Assembly: GCA_944323775.1 (NCBI GenBank)
Contig: CALUTT010000023.1
Location: 62,001 to 126,000 of the forward strand
Reading direction: 5' to 3'
Source: an uncultured Bacteroidales bacterium
Lineage (GTDB): Bacteria; Bacteroidota; Bacteroidia; Bacteroidales; UBA932
DNA length: 64,000 nt
Numbering within the stretch: position 1 is the first letter of the stretch; each line of letters opens with the position of its first letter. Positions 34,736-43,352 of the stretch are shown in pieces. Both the position numbers and the translations under genes were made by a program. Under the pieces are notes generated by a model. It ran no database searches. It saw nothing but the letters and a program-made list of their open reading frames with translations, and was not told the origin of the DNA.

Positions 34736-35524
34736 ATGAAAAGGAAACTGAGATTCATATTGGCAGCTATTGCCACGGCAGCATTCGCGGCCGTGTGCGG
34801 AACTGCGCTGCACTCCGAGAGGAAGGCTCTGAAGCTCTCCACATGCAGCGGGATCGACGTCTCCTTCAGCGACAGCCTGAAATTCATCAGCGCCGACGAC
34901 ATCAAAGGATTCATAGACGACCGTTACGGAGCCTACATAGGCCAGAGAATCGACAGCGTGCGTCTGGACGACATAGAAAAGCTTGTTGAAAGCCGCAGTT
35001 CCGTACTGAATGCAGAAGCCTGGATCACTCCCGCGGACGGCATGCTTCATGTGAGGGTAGTCCAAAGGGCCCCGGTAATGCGTTTTGATACAGGAGACGG
35101 CGGATTCTATATCGACAGGACGGGGTACGTATTTCCTCTCCACAAGACATACACCGCACCCGTAACAGTAGTGAAAGGGAAGGTACCGTTCAAAATACCT
35201 CGCGGCTTCGCCGGCTACCCCGAGAATCCCTCCGACCGACAGTGGATTGCCGGCATGCTCAACCTGGAAAACGAGATACTGCGTTCAAGAAGCATGAGAG
35301 ACGATGTCCTCGGCATATCGATAGACAGTGACGGAGACCTTGTCCTGAGCCTCAAGAGAGGGAAAGAGAAATTCATACTCGGCAGGCCGGACGACATAAG
35401 GACCAAATTTGACAAAATTGACAAATATTTTGGCTACATTGTCCCCGAAAAGGGAGAGGGACATTACAGGATTGTGAATTTAAAGTACAAAAACCAAATC
35501 ATATGCAGGCAGAAAGATACATAG
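34736..35524 (+). CDS. ftsQ: FtsQ-like cell division protein
   Basis: A 262-residue bitopic protein with a short basic N-terminus, one membrane helix (residues about 5-22), a POTRA-like segment (FISADDIKGFIDDRYGAYIGQRID) and an FtsQ beta domain (MRFDTGDGGFYIDRTGYVFPL). Position between murC and ftsA supports the call. It links early and late divisome proteins with FtsL. The 3' end overlaps ftsA by about 20 nt. Confidence 0.88.
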   Translation: MKRKLRFILAAIATAAFAAVCGTALHSERKALKLSTCSGIDVSFSDSLKFISADDIKGFIDDRYGAYIGQRIDSVRLDDIEKLVESRSSVLNAEAWITPADGMLHVRVVQRAPVMRFDTGDGGFYIDRTGYVFPLHKTYTAPVTVVKGKVPFKIPRGFAGYPENPSDRQWIAGMLNLENEILRSRSMRDDVLGISIDSDGDLVLSLKRGKEKFILGRPDDIRTKFDKIDKYFGYIVPEKGEGHYRIVNLKYKNQIICRQKDT

Positions 35525-36972
35525 CGGCAGCGGACTTGGGATCATCAAAGATCGCCCTCAGCATCGCCAAGATCGAAGGCGAAGACATTCAGATAATCTA
35601 CTACAAGGAAGCGCCCTCGGACGGTATCAGATACAGTTGTGTCTACAACCCCGGGAAGGCGGCTTCAGCCCTCAAGAAAATCATTCTCGATGCCGAGGAG
35701 GAACTTCACATGAAGATCCTCCAGCTTGTCGTAGGCCTGCCGAGATACAGTGTCCGGCAGGAGATCGGGACAGCGTCAATCACACGCAGCGACCCCTCCT
35801 CCAACATAAGCAAGGAGGAAATCAACAACCTCAAGAGCATGGCCATCGACAGCTATGAACTGCAAGACCCGTCAAAGGAGGAAATCTACGGAGCGGTGGC
35901 CCAGTCTTTCTCGGCCGACGACGATCTCGTCTGTGCCAGCGAGAATGACGTGATAGGTGTGACCGCGGACACTCTGGAAGGGAACTTCAACATATTCATA
36001 GGCAACCAGAAGCCAGTAAGCAATATTGACCGCATGCTCAACGATGTCGGGATCGCACCTGCCCACAAGCTCTTCGTCCCGACCGCCGTAGCCGGTGCCG
36101 TGCTCACCGAGGCCGAGAGGGAAAACGGAGTCGCCCTTATCGAGATGGGAGCCGGAGTCACCTCGCTCACAATCTACAAGGGAAATCTCATAAGGCACTA
36201 CTCCAGCATACCGTTCGGAGGCAAGAGCATTACATCAGACATAAAGATGGAATGCGGATTCACCGAGCACCTGGCAGAGAATATCAAGCTGGCATACGGA
36301 GCATGCATGCCTGACAAGCTCCAGTCTCTGAGCGAGAAGATCATACAGATCAACGACGACGAAAACGGCAGCTACGAGCAGCTTCCCGTCAAGTATCTTT
36401 CAGAAATCATCACCTGCAGGGCGAGAGAGATCGTCAACGCGATTCTGTACCTCATCCAGGAAAGCGGCTATGCCGACAAGTTGCGCAACGGCATTGTACT
36501 GACCGGAGGGAGCGCGAATCTGGTAAACCTCGCAAACATGATAAAGGACATGTCCGGCTATACCGTGAGAATGGGCTTCCCCCGCTCCCAGATATTCAGT
36601 TCTTCAGGTTATGCCGACGCCAGGGAAACCGGCGCGGCCGCCTCGATAGGCATGATAGTGGAGGCGCGCAAGGACACCAGGCTCAACTGCACCGAGGAAG
36701 CAGAAAACGCCGGGGCGCAGAAACAGCAGGAAAGTGATACCGAGACCACTCAGACAGCCTCCGCTCCCACATCCGAAGGCCAGGAAGCCGAGGCCGCACC
36801 AGGGGAACTCTTCACTGATATGGGAGAGGTCATAAGACCCGGAAAGAAGAAGAAAAAGCAGAAGGAAGGCAACGGGCCGCAGGTCACCTGGAAGACCAGG
36901 CTTTTCAGCAAGAACAGCCTGCTGAACAAGATTGAAGACACCGTTGGAGAATTGTTTGACACGATGAATTAA
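35503..36972 (+). CDS. ftsA: Cell division protein FtsA
   Basis: A 489-residue actin-like ATPase. Conserved segments are AADLGSSKIALSIAKIEG (phosphate 1), LVVGLPRYSVRQEIG, VALIEMGAGVTSLTIYKG and GIVLTGGSANLVNLA. After the actin core comes an acidic, low-complexity linker of about 70 residues, then a lysine run (GKKKKKQKEG) and a C-terminal amphipathic helix that would hold FtsA on the membrane. FtsA anchors FtsZ. Confidence 0.95.
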   Translation: MQAERYIAAADLGSSKIALSIAKIEGEDIQIIYYKEAPSDGIRYSCVYNPGKAASALKKIILDAEEELHMKILQLVVGLPRYSVRQEIGTASITRSDPSSNISKEEINNLKSMAIDSYELQDPSKEEIYGAVAQSFSADDDLVCASENDVIGVTADTLEGNFNIFIGNQKPVSNIDRMLNDVGIAPAHKLFVPTAVAGAVLTEAERENGVALIEMGAGVTSLTIYKGNLIRHYSSIPFGGKSITSDIKMECGFTEHLAENIKLAYGACMPDKLQSLSEKIIQINDDENGSYEQLPVKYLSEIITCRAREIVNAILYLIQESGYADKLRNGIVLTGGSANLVNLANMIKDMSGYTVRMGFPRSQIFSSSGYADARETGAAASIGMIVEARKDTRLNCTEEAENAGAQKQQESDTETTQTASAPTSEGQEAEAAPGELFTDMGEVIRPGKKKKKQKEGNGPQVTWKTRLFSKNSLLNKIEDTVGELFDTMN

Positions 36973-36983
36973 GGAGACAGAAT

Positions 36984-38228
36984 ATGGACGAGAACCTCAT
37001 TTCTTCGATAGTACCCAGCGACTGGGTCACGTCCGATGAAATAATCAAGGTCATGGGCGTGGGCGGAGGCGGATGCAACGCCGTCAGCTACATGTACAAC
37101 AAAGGCATCAAGGGCTGCAGTTTCGTGGTGTGCAACACGGACTCCCAGGCCTTGATGTGCAGCAGCGTTCCGACCAAGATCCAGATGGGGCGCGGCCTCG
37201 GCGCGGGCACAAATCCGATTAACGGGCGCAACGCAGCCCTGGAAAGCCAGGAACAGATCGAAAAGATTGTACTTGACTCGCGCACCAAGATGCTGTTCAT
37301 CACGGCAGGCATGGGCGGAGGCACAGGCACCGGAGCAGCTCCCGTAATAGCCAAGATGGCCAAGGAAAACGGCATTCTTACGGTCGCAGTCGTCACCCTG
37401 CCCTTCCTGAACGAGGGCAACGAAGCCCTCTCAAGGGCTATTGACGGAATTCATGAGCTTGAGAAAAATGTCGACAGCCTGCTGATCATCAACAACGAGA
37501 AGCTTCACGAATACTACGGGAACCAGCTGATTCAGGATGCTTTCCCCCAGACGGACGAGGTCCTGGCCACCGCAGTCAGGGGAATAGTGGAAATCATCAA
37601 GAAACCGGGATACATCAACGTGGACTTCAAGGATGTTGAGAACATGATGAAGAACAGCGGCATGGCCCTGATGGGATGCGGTGTGGGAAGCGGAAAGAAC
37701 CGAATCGAAGATGCCGTAAAGGCAGCCTTCGAGTCCCCTCTTCTCAATGACTTCGACCTCAAGACAGCCAAGAGAGTCCTGATCAACATCACCTGCGGTC
37801 ATAACGAGCAGGGCCTGACCATGGACGACCTGAACAAGATCAACAAGAAGATAGACGAGTACACCGGAAGGGCCAACAACTTCAAGCGCGGCCTGATATG
37901 GGACGATGACCCTGAAATCGGAGATACGATCAGGATAACCTCCATAGTGACCGGGCTCAGGTTCTCCGACGTGATAGGACCGGCCCAGGACATGGGCAAC
38001 TACATCATGATCAACAAGGATTTCGTCTATGACATGGCCACGGCGTCTCATACCGACGGAATATCACTCTATGCCGACAGCGGATCCAAGCAGATCGGCT
38101 TCAATTCCAAGAGCAACGTGCGGAAATTCAAGTTCGACCCCGACAAGAAGCCCTCGCTGATAGTCGAGGGTGGAGAAAGTCTTTCGGAACTTGAGAGCAT
38201 ACCCGCCATAAGAAGAATACAGCAATGA
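36984..38228 (+). CDS. ftsZ: Cell division protein FtsZ
   Basis: A 414-residue tubulin-like GTPase: VMGVGGGGCNAVSYM, the tubulin signature GGGTGTGAAPVIA, NSGMALMGCGVGSGKNR (T7 region precedes), NPxD-equivalent helices, and the conserved C-terminal tail IPAIRRIQQ which binds FtsA. The linker before the tail is short. A Shine-Dalgarno-like AAGGAG precedes the ATG. The stop overlaps the gltX start (ATGA). Confidence 0.97.
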   Translation: MDENLISSIVPSDWVTSDEIIKVMGVGGGGCNAVSYMYNKGIKGCSFVVCNTDSQALMCSSVPTKIQMGRGLGAGTNPINGRNAALESQEQIEKIVLDSRTKMLFITAGMGGGTGTGAAPVIAKMAKENGILTVAVVTLPFLNEGNEALSRAIDGIHELEKNVDSLLIINNEKLHEYYGNQLIQDAFPQTDEVLATAVRGIVEIIKKPGYINVDFKDVENMMKNSGMALMGCGVGSGKNRIEDAVKAAFESPLLNDFDLKTAKRVLINITCGHNEQGLTMDDLNKINKKIDEYTGRANNFKRGLIWDDDPEIGDTIRITSIVTGLRFSDVIGPAQDMGNYIMINKDFVYDMATASHTDGISLYADSGSKQIGFNSKSNVRKFKFDPDKKPSLIVEGGESLSELESIPAIRRIQQ

Positions 38229-39850
38229 AAAAGACCAGAGTCAGATTTGCACCTTCGCCAACCGGACCTCTCCACATGGGCGGAGTGAGGACAGCCCTCT
38301 ACAATTACCTTTATGCCAAGAAAAACGGCGGGACATTCGTCCTGCGCATAGAAGACACTGATTCCCACAGGTTCGTCCCGGGAGCGGAGGAATACATAAT
38401 CGAATCCCTGAAGTGGTGCGGGATTCTTCCGGACGAGGGTGTAGACGCCTCGGGAAAGGTTGTCGAGACGCCCTCGGAAAAACATCCCTACGCCCCCTAC
38501 AGGCAGAGCCAGCGCAAGCCCATATACAGGAAATACGCCGAGCAGCTTGTCAGAAGCGGCCACGCTTACTACGCCTTCGACTCTGCGGAAGACCTGGAAC
38601 TGTGCCGCAGCCGGGCGGAGAACAGCGGAGAGACTTTCATATACAACTACAGCACGAGAAAGACCCTGTGCAACTCGCTCACCATGCCGCAGGACGAGGT
38701 GGAGAAGATGCTTGAAAGCCGCAACGACTGGACAATCAGGTTCCTGATGCCGGAGAACAGGACCGTAGTCATGGAGGACCTGGTCAGGGGACACATAGAA
38801 GTCAACACGTCGACCCTTGACGACAAGGTGCTGTGGAAAAGAGCTGACGAACTTCCCACCTACCACCTTGCGAACATCGTGGACGACCATCTGATGGAAA
38901 TAACGGAAGTCATCCGCGGAGAGGAATGGCTGCCAAGCCTGCCTCTCCACTATCTGCTGTACGAGGCGTTCGGATGGCAGGACAGCATGCCGAGATTCGC
39001 TCATCTCCCGCTGCTTCTCAAGCCTGTCGGCAACGGTAAGCTCAGCAAGAGAGACGGCGACAAGATGGGATTCCCCGTATTCCCGCTGAAGTGGACAAAC
39101 TCCCAGGGAGAAGTCTACAGAGGCTACAGGGAAGACGGGTATTTTCCCGAGGCGTTCGTCAATCTGCTCGCCATGCTTGGCTGGAACCCGGGCACCGAGC
39201 AGGAGATATTCTCACTTGACGGCCTCGTCGAGGCATTCTCGCTCGACAAAGTCGGCAAGTCGGGAGCGAAATTCAATCCTGACAAGGCCAAGTGGTTCAA
39301 CAAGGAATACCTCAGAATGAAGGATGACGAGCAGCTTGCCAGGCTCTTCATACCCGTCCTCGAGCAGAAAGGGATACAGGCAGACTTCGAATACGTCGTC
39401 AGGGTTGTCTCCCTAATCAAGGAAAGGGCAAGTTTCGTGCAGGAATTCTGGACCATCGCTCCATACCTGTTCATTGCCCCGCGCGAATATTCGGCCCACG
39501 GAGTGAAAGCAGGCGCCGCATCAAGACAGGAAGACGCAAAGCGTCCGGCCGATCCAAGGGCAAAAGTCTATGACGACGCCGCCACAGCCCCGTTCCTGGC
39601 AAAGGATGTAGACAAATTCTGGAAACAGGAATACTACGAGGCAGCGCTCGATGCCATGCAAAACTCGGACGCAGACACGCTTGAAGACTACATACGCCAG
39701 AAAGGGCTTCCGCTCGGCAAGGTAATGAACTGCATCAGGCTTGCGTTGACAGGATCTTCGAGCGGCCTGGGAATCGCCGACATCATGCACCTGATCGGGA
39801 AGCAGGAATCCCTTGACAGAATGGACTACATCAAGCAGAGACTTGGATAG
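38225..39850 (+). CDS. gltX: Glutamyl-tRNA synthetase
   Basis: A 541-residue class I synthetase with the HIGH-type motif in PTGPLHMGGVRTALYNYL and the KMSKS-type motif KLSKRDGDKMG. The catalytic core includes LRIEDTDSHRF and YHLANIVDDHLMEITEVIRGEEWLPS; the C-terminal helical domain binds the anticodon. At this length it is slightly longer than the E. coli enzyme. It is fused to the dcw operon by an ATGA overlap with ftsZ, an arrangement worth noting. Confidence 0.95.
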   Translation: MKKTRVRFAPSPTGPLHMGGVRTALYNYLYAKKNGGTFVLRIEDTDSHRFVPGAEEYIIESLKWCGILPDEGVDASGKVVETPSEKHPYAPYRQSQRKPIYRKYAEQLVRSGHAYYAFDSAEDLELCRSRAENSGETFIYNYSTRKTLCNSLTMPQDEVEKMLESRNDWTIRFLMPENRTVVMEDLVRGHIEVNTSTLDDKVLWKRADELPTYHLANIVDDHLMEITEVIRGEEWLPSLPLHYLLYEAFGWQDSMPRFAHLPLLLKPVGNGKLSKRDGDKMGFPVFPLKWTNSQGEVYRGYREDGYFPEAFVNLLAMLGWNPGTEQEIFSLDGLVEAFSLDKVGKSGAKFNPDKAKWFNKEYLRMKDDEQLARLFIPVLEQKGIQADFEYVVRVVSLIKERASFVQEFWTIAPYLFIAPREYSAHGVKAGAASRQEDAKRPADPRAKVYDDAATAPFLAKDVDKFWKQEYYEAALDAMQNSDADTLEDYIRQKGLPLGKVMNCIRLALTGSSSGLGIADIMHLIGKQESLDRMDYIKQRLG

Positions 39851-39861
39851 GCGGAACGCAT

Positions 39862-40683
39862 TCAACGCTTTTCCGCACCGCTGCGGAAAAGGTCAAGCGC
39901 TTCATCAAGCGAAACGGCGTCTTCAATACTGAAGCCGCCGTTTTCCGTACGGCGCAGGGAAGACAAGAAGGCCCCGCTTCCCAGGGCGATGCCAAGATCC
40001 CTGGCAATGGAGCGGATATAGGTTCCCTTGCTGCAGTCGATGCGGAGCCTGGCCGTCGGATAGGTCTTCCCGGACAGGTCGGCGACATGAATCCGTCCCG
40101 GACGAGGATCCGGCTCCGGAGTCCCGAAAGTCTTGGGCCCGAAACTTTCAAGAGTCATTGAATATACAGTGACCGGGCTTGCCTGAAGCATGTCCGCACC
40201 GCTGTCAAGCTGTCCGGTACGCAACAGCCTTCTCGCCGTTTCATAAGCCCTCACCCCGTCGACAGACTTTGCGCTGAAAATAGGTGCAACCTGCATGTGT
40301 TCACCGATAAATCCCCCGATCGACGCATTGAGACTCTCCTCACTGACCCCATCCAGGGGCCACTCCCTGTCCACGTCCTTCTCCATATCGAAAGAAGGAG
40401 TCGTGGCACCGAAACTCACCTCGGCGACATACTGCTTCCGCGAGGCCTGAAGCGCCTCGGCGCGGCGGGTGGCCGGACCTATGCACACAAGCAGGATTCC
40501 GGTCGCGAGCGGATCAAGAGTCCCGGCGTGACCTACTTTCAGGTTCTTCTTGCCGAAGTGCCTTACAGCCGCATACTTGACCTTGCGGATAACGTCCGCA
40601 GAGGTCCAGCGGTACGGCTTGTCGACAGGAAGGACTATTCCGTCCGGATAGTCCGCAATATTATCTGACAGGTATCTTGTCAA
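39862..40683 (-). CDS. truB: tRNA pseudouridine(55) synthase TruB
   Basis: A 273-residue protein with PVDKPYRWTSADVIRKVK at the start and the catalytic-Asp motif GHAGTLDPLATGILLVCIG, then RKQYVAEVSFGATTPSFD and YIRSIARDLG near the C-terminus. It makes pseudouridine 55 in the T loop of tRNAs. It lacks the C-terminal PUA domain of E. coli TruB, as Bacteroidota forms often do. Its start lies 22 nt inside the end of rpiB, so the two are translationally linked. Confidence 0.95.
   Translation of the reverse strand: MTRYLSDNIADYPDGIVLPVDKPYRWTSADVIRKVKYAAVRHFGKKNLKVGHAGTLDPLATGILLVCIGPATRRAEALQASRKQYVAEVSFGATTPSFDMEKDVDREWPLDGVSEESLNASIGGFIGEHMQVAPIFSAKSVDGVRAYETARRLLRTGQLDSGADMLQASPVTVYSMTLESFGPKTFGTPEPDPRPGRIHVADLSGKTYPTARLRIDCSKGTYIRSIARDLGIALGSGAFLSSLRRTENGGFSIEDAVSLDEALDLFRSGAEKR
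39868..39891. terminator. Palindromic hairpin at the gltX/truB convergence
   Basis: CTTTTCCGCA pairs perfectly with TGCGGAAAAG across a 4-nt loop. It lies inside the last codons of truB and 18 nt after the gltX stop, so it could serve as terminator for gltX. No T-run follows. Confidence 0.4.
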
Positions 40684-41092
40684 TTCTTCTCTGATGCCGT
40701 CCTCCGGCGAATTCTGTTTTCATCCATGCAGAGACCATCATCACCGCCATGCGGTATGACACGAAACGGGCGGGCATCACAAGGATGTTTGCGTTGTTGT
40801 GTTCCTTCACCAGTGTAGCGATTGCAGTATTCCAGGCCAGCCCGGCACGTATGCCCTGATGATGGTTCAGGGTTATCGCCATTCCGTTGCCGGTTCCGCA
40901 AAGAGCAATCCCGCAGTCCACCTCACCTTTCTCCACCGCATTTGCAAGCGGATGGGCATAGTCGGGATAGTCACAGCTCTCGGGGCTGTCGGTCCCGAAG
41001 TTCACCACTTCATAGCCTTTCCCGAGCAGATAGCCGATAAGTCTGGTCTTGTATTCAAGGCCCGCATGGTCAGAACAAATTCCTATTTTCAT
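40661..41092 (-). CDS. rpiB: Ribose-5-phosphate isomerase B
   Basis: A 143-residue protein starting MKIGICSDHAGLEYK, with YPDYAHPLANAVEKGEVDCGIALCGTGNGM holding the catalytic Cys and the GTGxG motif, and EHNNANILVMPARF. It interconverts ribose 5-phosphate and ribulose 5-phosphate. The start at 41092 matches the conserved N-terminus; an upstream ATG is rejected. The 3' end overlaps truB. Confidence 0.94.
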   Translation of the reverse strand: MKIGICSDHAGLEYKTRLIGYLLGKGYEVVNFGTDSPESCDYPDYAHPLANAVEKGEVDCGIALCGTGNGMAITLNHHQGIRAGLAWNTAIATLVKEHNNANILVMPARFVSYRMAVMMVSAWMKTEFAGGRHQRRIDKIPVR

Positions 41093-41112
41093 TTCAGTAA
41101 GCGTTTGACATA

Positions 41113-41144
41113 CAAATATAATCAAAAGGCCGATACTGGGCAAG
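41113..41144 (-). promoter_or_regulatory. Promoter of rpiB-truB
   Basis: Minus-strand CTTG (41144-41141), 20 nt, then TATATTTG (41120-41113). The rpiB ATG is 20 nt after the -7 box. Confidence 0.65.
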
Positions 41145-41153
41145 CCACTCTGC

Positions 41154-41528
41154 TCATATCAGTCTGTAGCCCTTAAGTTCCCGGCCGAGGCTCCTGTGGT
41201 CAGGGCATACGCTCTCGAGCAACTCATGGAAACGCGGGCCATGGTCCATGTATTTCAGGTGGCACAGCTCGTGCAGCATGACGTAGTCCTGAAGATCCGC
41301 AGGCAGCCGCATCAGGTTAAGATTGAGATTAATGTTGCCGAGGCTGGAACAGCTGCCCCAGTTGGACACATTGTGCTTTATGCGGACGGACTTATAGCAG
41401 AACCCGTGTTCCGCGGCGAGCTGTGCGAGCCTCTGCGGAAGATACGCCCGCGCCTGCTCACGCAGGAGCCTTGTCTGCGGAGTCTCCGGGAGCTTGCGCC
41501 TCGGCCTTCTGAATCTCAGGACAAACAT
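41154..41528 (-). CDS. Minimal YgjP-like zinc metalloprotease domain
   Basis: A 124-residue protein matching the C-terminal half of the YgjP/DUF45 family: SVRIKHNVSNWGSCSSLGNINLNLNLMRLP (the WGSCSS signature) and the zinc motif HELCH with a further His in DHGPRFHELLE. Typical members are about 230 residues, with an N-terminal beta domain that is missing here. The start at 41528 follows a -7 box so closely that the mRNA would be leaderless; longer in-frame starts would run through that promoter and into divergent uxaC. Confidence 0.8.
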   Translation of the reverse strand: MFVLRFRRPRRKLPETPQTRLLREQARAYLPQRLAQLAAEHGFCYKSVRIKHNVSNWGSCSSLGNINLNLNLMRLPADLQDYVMLHELCHLKYMDHGPRFHELLESVCPDHRSLGRELKGYRLI

Positions 41529-41532
41529 GGTG

Positions 41533-41540
41533 CAAATGTA
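41533..41540 (-). promoter_or_regulatory. -7 element of the YgjP-like gene
   Basis: Minus-strand TACATTTG fits TAnnTTTG and ends 4 nt before the ATG at 41528, predicting a leaderless transcript. Confidence 0.5.
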
Positions 41541-41552
41541 CGAATTATTGGC

Positions 41553-41560
41553 TATCTTTG
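41553..41560 (+). promoter_or_regulatory. -7 element of uxaC
   Basis: TATCTTTG, a perfect TAnnTTTG box, 28 nt before the uxaC ATG. No clear -33 element is seen. It is back to back with the YgjP-like gene promoter. Confidence 0.6.
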
Positions 41561-41588
41561 AATCCGCCACATTTAAACACATCCTCAA

Positions 41589-43052
41589 ATGAGTTTCATC
41601 AACGACGATTTCATGCTCGGCAGCCACAGTGCCGCACACCTGTACCACAAGCATGCCGAGAAGATGCCCATAATCGACTACCACTGCCACCTTTCCCCCA
41701 GACAGATAGCCGAGAACGTCCAGTTCCGCGACATAACGCAGCTCTGGCTAGTCGACGGCTGCAGCGGAGACCACTACAAGTGGAGGGCCATGAGGGCCAA
41801 CGGAGTCAGCGAGGACTACATTACCGGAGGCACGCGCAGCCCCTGGGAAACTTTCCTGAAATGGGCCGAGACCATGCCGTACACCATGCGGAACCCGCTC
41901 TACCACTGGAGCCATCTGGAACTCATGAGGGCATTCGGGATTGACAAGGTCCTCAACCCGAAAACGGCCCGCGAGATATTCGAGGAGTGCAACGCAAAAC
42001 TGTCTACAGAAGCATTCAGGGGCCAGGCTCTGATCCGCAAATTCGGCGTGGAGACTTTGTGCACCACCGACGACCCTGCCGACGACCTGAAATGGCACAG
42101 GATGATAGCAGAGCATCCGTTCGGGGTGAACGTGCTTCCTGCATGGAGACCGGACAAGGCCATGGCGATTGACGACCCTGCCGGATACCGCAGCTATATG
42201 GAGACCCTAGGAGAATCTGCCGGCATAGTCATCCGCAGCTATTCGGACCTGATGGAAGCACTGGGGCGCAGGCACAGATATTTTGAAGAGGCAGGATGCC
42301 GTCTTTCGGACCACGGCATGGACAGGTTCTATGCATGTGACTACCGGGAAAGCGACATAGAATGCATCTTCAGGAAAGTCATGGACGGGCGCATGGCCGA
42401 CTCCCGCGAAGCCGAGCAGCTGCGCAGCGCATTCCTCCACGACATGGCCGTCATGGACGCCGATTCCGGATGGGTGCAGCAGTTCCACGTCGGGCCTCTG
42501 CGCAACAACAACTCCAGGATGTTCGCCGCCGCCGGGCCGGACACCGGCTTTGACTCTATCGGAGACAGCAACATTGCAGTAGACGGGAACCGCTTCCTCG
42601 ACAGGCTGGACAAGGAAGGCAAACTCGCGAAGACAATACTCTACTGCCTCAACCCGAAAGACAACGAGGTAATGATGAGCATGGCATACAACTTCAACGA
42701 CGGCAGCGTCCCGGGGAAAATGCAGTTCGGTGCCGCATGGTGGTTCATGGACCACGAAGCCGGGATGAGACGTCAGATGGAATGCCTCTCCGGCATGGGA
42801 CTCCTGAGCCGCTTTGCAGGCATGCTCACTGATTCCAGGAGCTTCATCAGCTACCCCAGGCACGAATACTTCAGAAGGATACTCTGCGACATGCTGGGCA
42901 GCGACATCGAGACAGGCCGCATCCCGGCCAGCGAGATATGCAGGGTCGAGGACATGGTTGAAGACATCAGCTACAGAAATGCCAGGAACTACTTCGGGTT
43001 CCCGCCTCCACAGTCAGCAGAAAACGGCCTGCACGGACAGTCAGCTGCATGA
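41589..43052 (+). CDS. uxaC: Glucuronate isomerase
   Basis: A 487-residue protein with IIDYHCHLSPRQIAEN (metal-binding HxH of the amidohydrolase fold), LWLVDGCSGDHYKWRAMRANGV and LCTTDDPADDLKWH, and LRNNNSRMFAAAGPDTGFDSIGD in pieces near residue 300. It converts D-glucuronate to D-fructuronate, and D-galacturonate to D-tagaturonate. It stands alone with its own promoter and terminator, but kdgK, eda and exuT nearby supply later steps and transport. The intermediate uxuB/uxuA or uxaB/uxaA genes are not in this window. Confidence 0.96.
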   Translation: MSFINDDFMLGSHSAAHLYHKHAEKMPIIDYHCHLSPRQIAENVQFRDITQLWLVDGCSGDHYKWRAMRANGVSEDYITGGTRSPWETFLKWAETMPYTMRNPLYHWSHLELMRAFGIDKVLNPKTAREIFEECNAKLSTEAFRGQALIRKFGVETLCTTDDPADDLKWHRMIAEHPFGVNVLPAWRPDKAMAIDDPAGYRSYMETLGESAGIVIRSYSDLMEALGRRHRYFEEAGCRLSDHGMDRFYACDYRESDIECIFRKVMDGRMADSREAEQLRSAFLHDMAVMDADSGWVQQFHVGPLRNNNSRMFAAAGPDTGFDSIGDSNIAVDGNRFLDRLDKEGKLAKTILYCLNPKDNEVMMSMAYNFNDGSVPGKMQFGAAWWFMDHEAGMRRQMECLSGMGLLSRFAGMLTDSRSFISYPRHEYFRRILCDMLGSDIETGRIPASEICRVEDMVEDISYRNARNYFGFPPPQSAENGLHGQSAA

Positions 43053-43055
43053 AAG

Positions 43056-43089
43056 AAGAAGAGAGGCTCCTGGGACCTCTCTTCTTTTT
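43056..43089 (+). terminator. Terminator of uxaC
   Basis: AAGAAGAGAGG pairs with CCTCTCTTCTT around a 9-nt loop and runs into TTT. It starts 3 nt after the uxaC stop. Confidence 0.85.
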
Positions 43090-43276
43090 GAATACAAATT
43101 ATTAACCGCAAATACCCCAGGATGATTTAAGTTAGGTGCTATTCATGCCGGACCTGCCTTACACCCAAAACAAATTACCACAATGACTTATGAGAGCCTA
43201 TTGATCCGGCCAATCACACATAGAGGTAAGAACCGAATAGCTGATGCAAATGTAGTTACGGGTATTTAATTAATTG

Positions 43277-43284
43277 TATATTTG
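43277..43284 (+). promoter_or_regulatory. -7 element upstream of the AraC-type regulator
   Basis: TATATTTG fits TAnnTTTG, about 70 nt upstream of the first codon of the regulator frame. No -33 TTTG at the right spacing. Confidence 0.45.
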
Positions 43285-43352
43285 AATCCCCAATATGTGG
43301 ACTATTTTCCAAAATTGAATATTTCAGTGCATTTTTGTATCAAATTATTTAG

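Larger units (their letters stand above)
43053..43352. other. Intergenic region between uxaC and the AraC-type regulator
   Basis: Three hundred bases without a credible gene. It holds the uxaC terminator at the left end and a TAnnTTTG element at 43277-43284. The rest is AT-rich with no repeats or RNA fold that I recognise. Confidence 0.6.

Noticed and set aside
43100..43270. Small RNA or short ORF in the uxaC-regulator gap
   Set aside because: No promoter-terminator pair or credible coding frame could be found.
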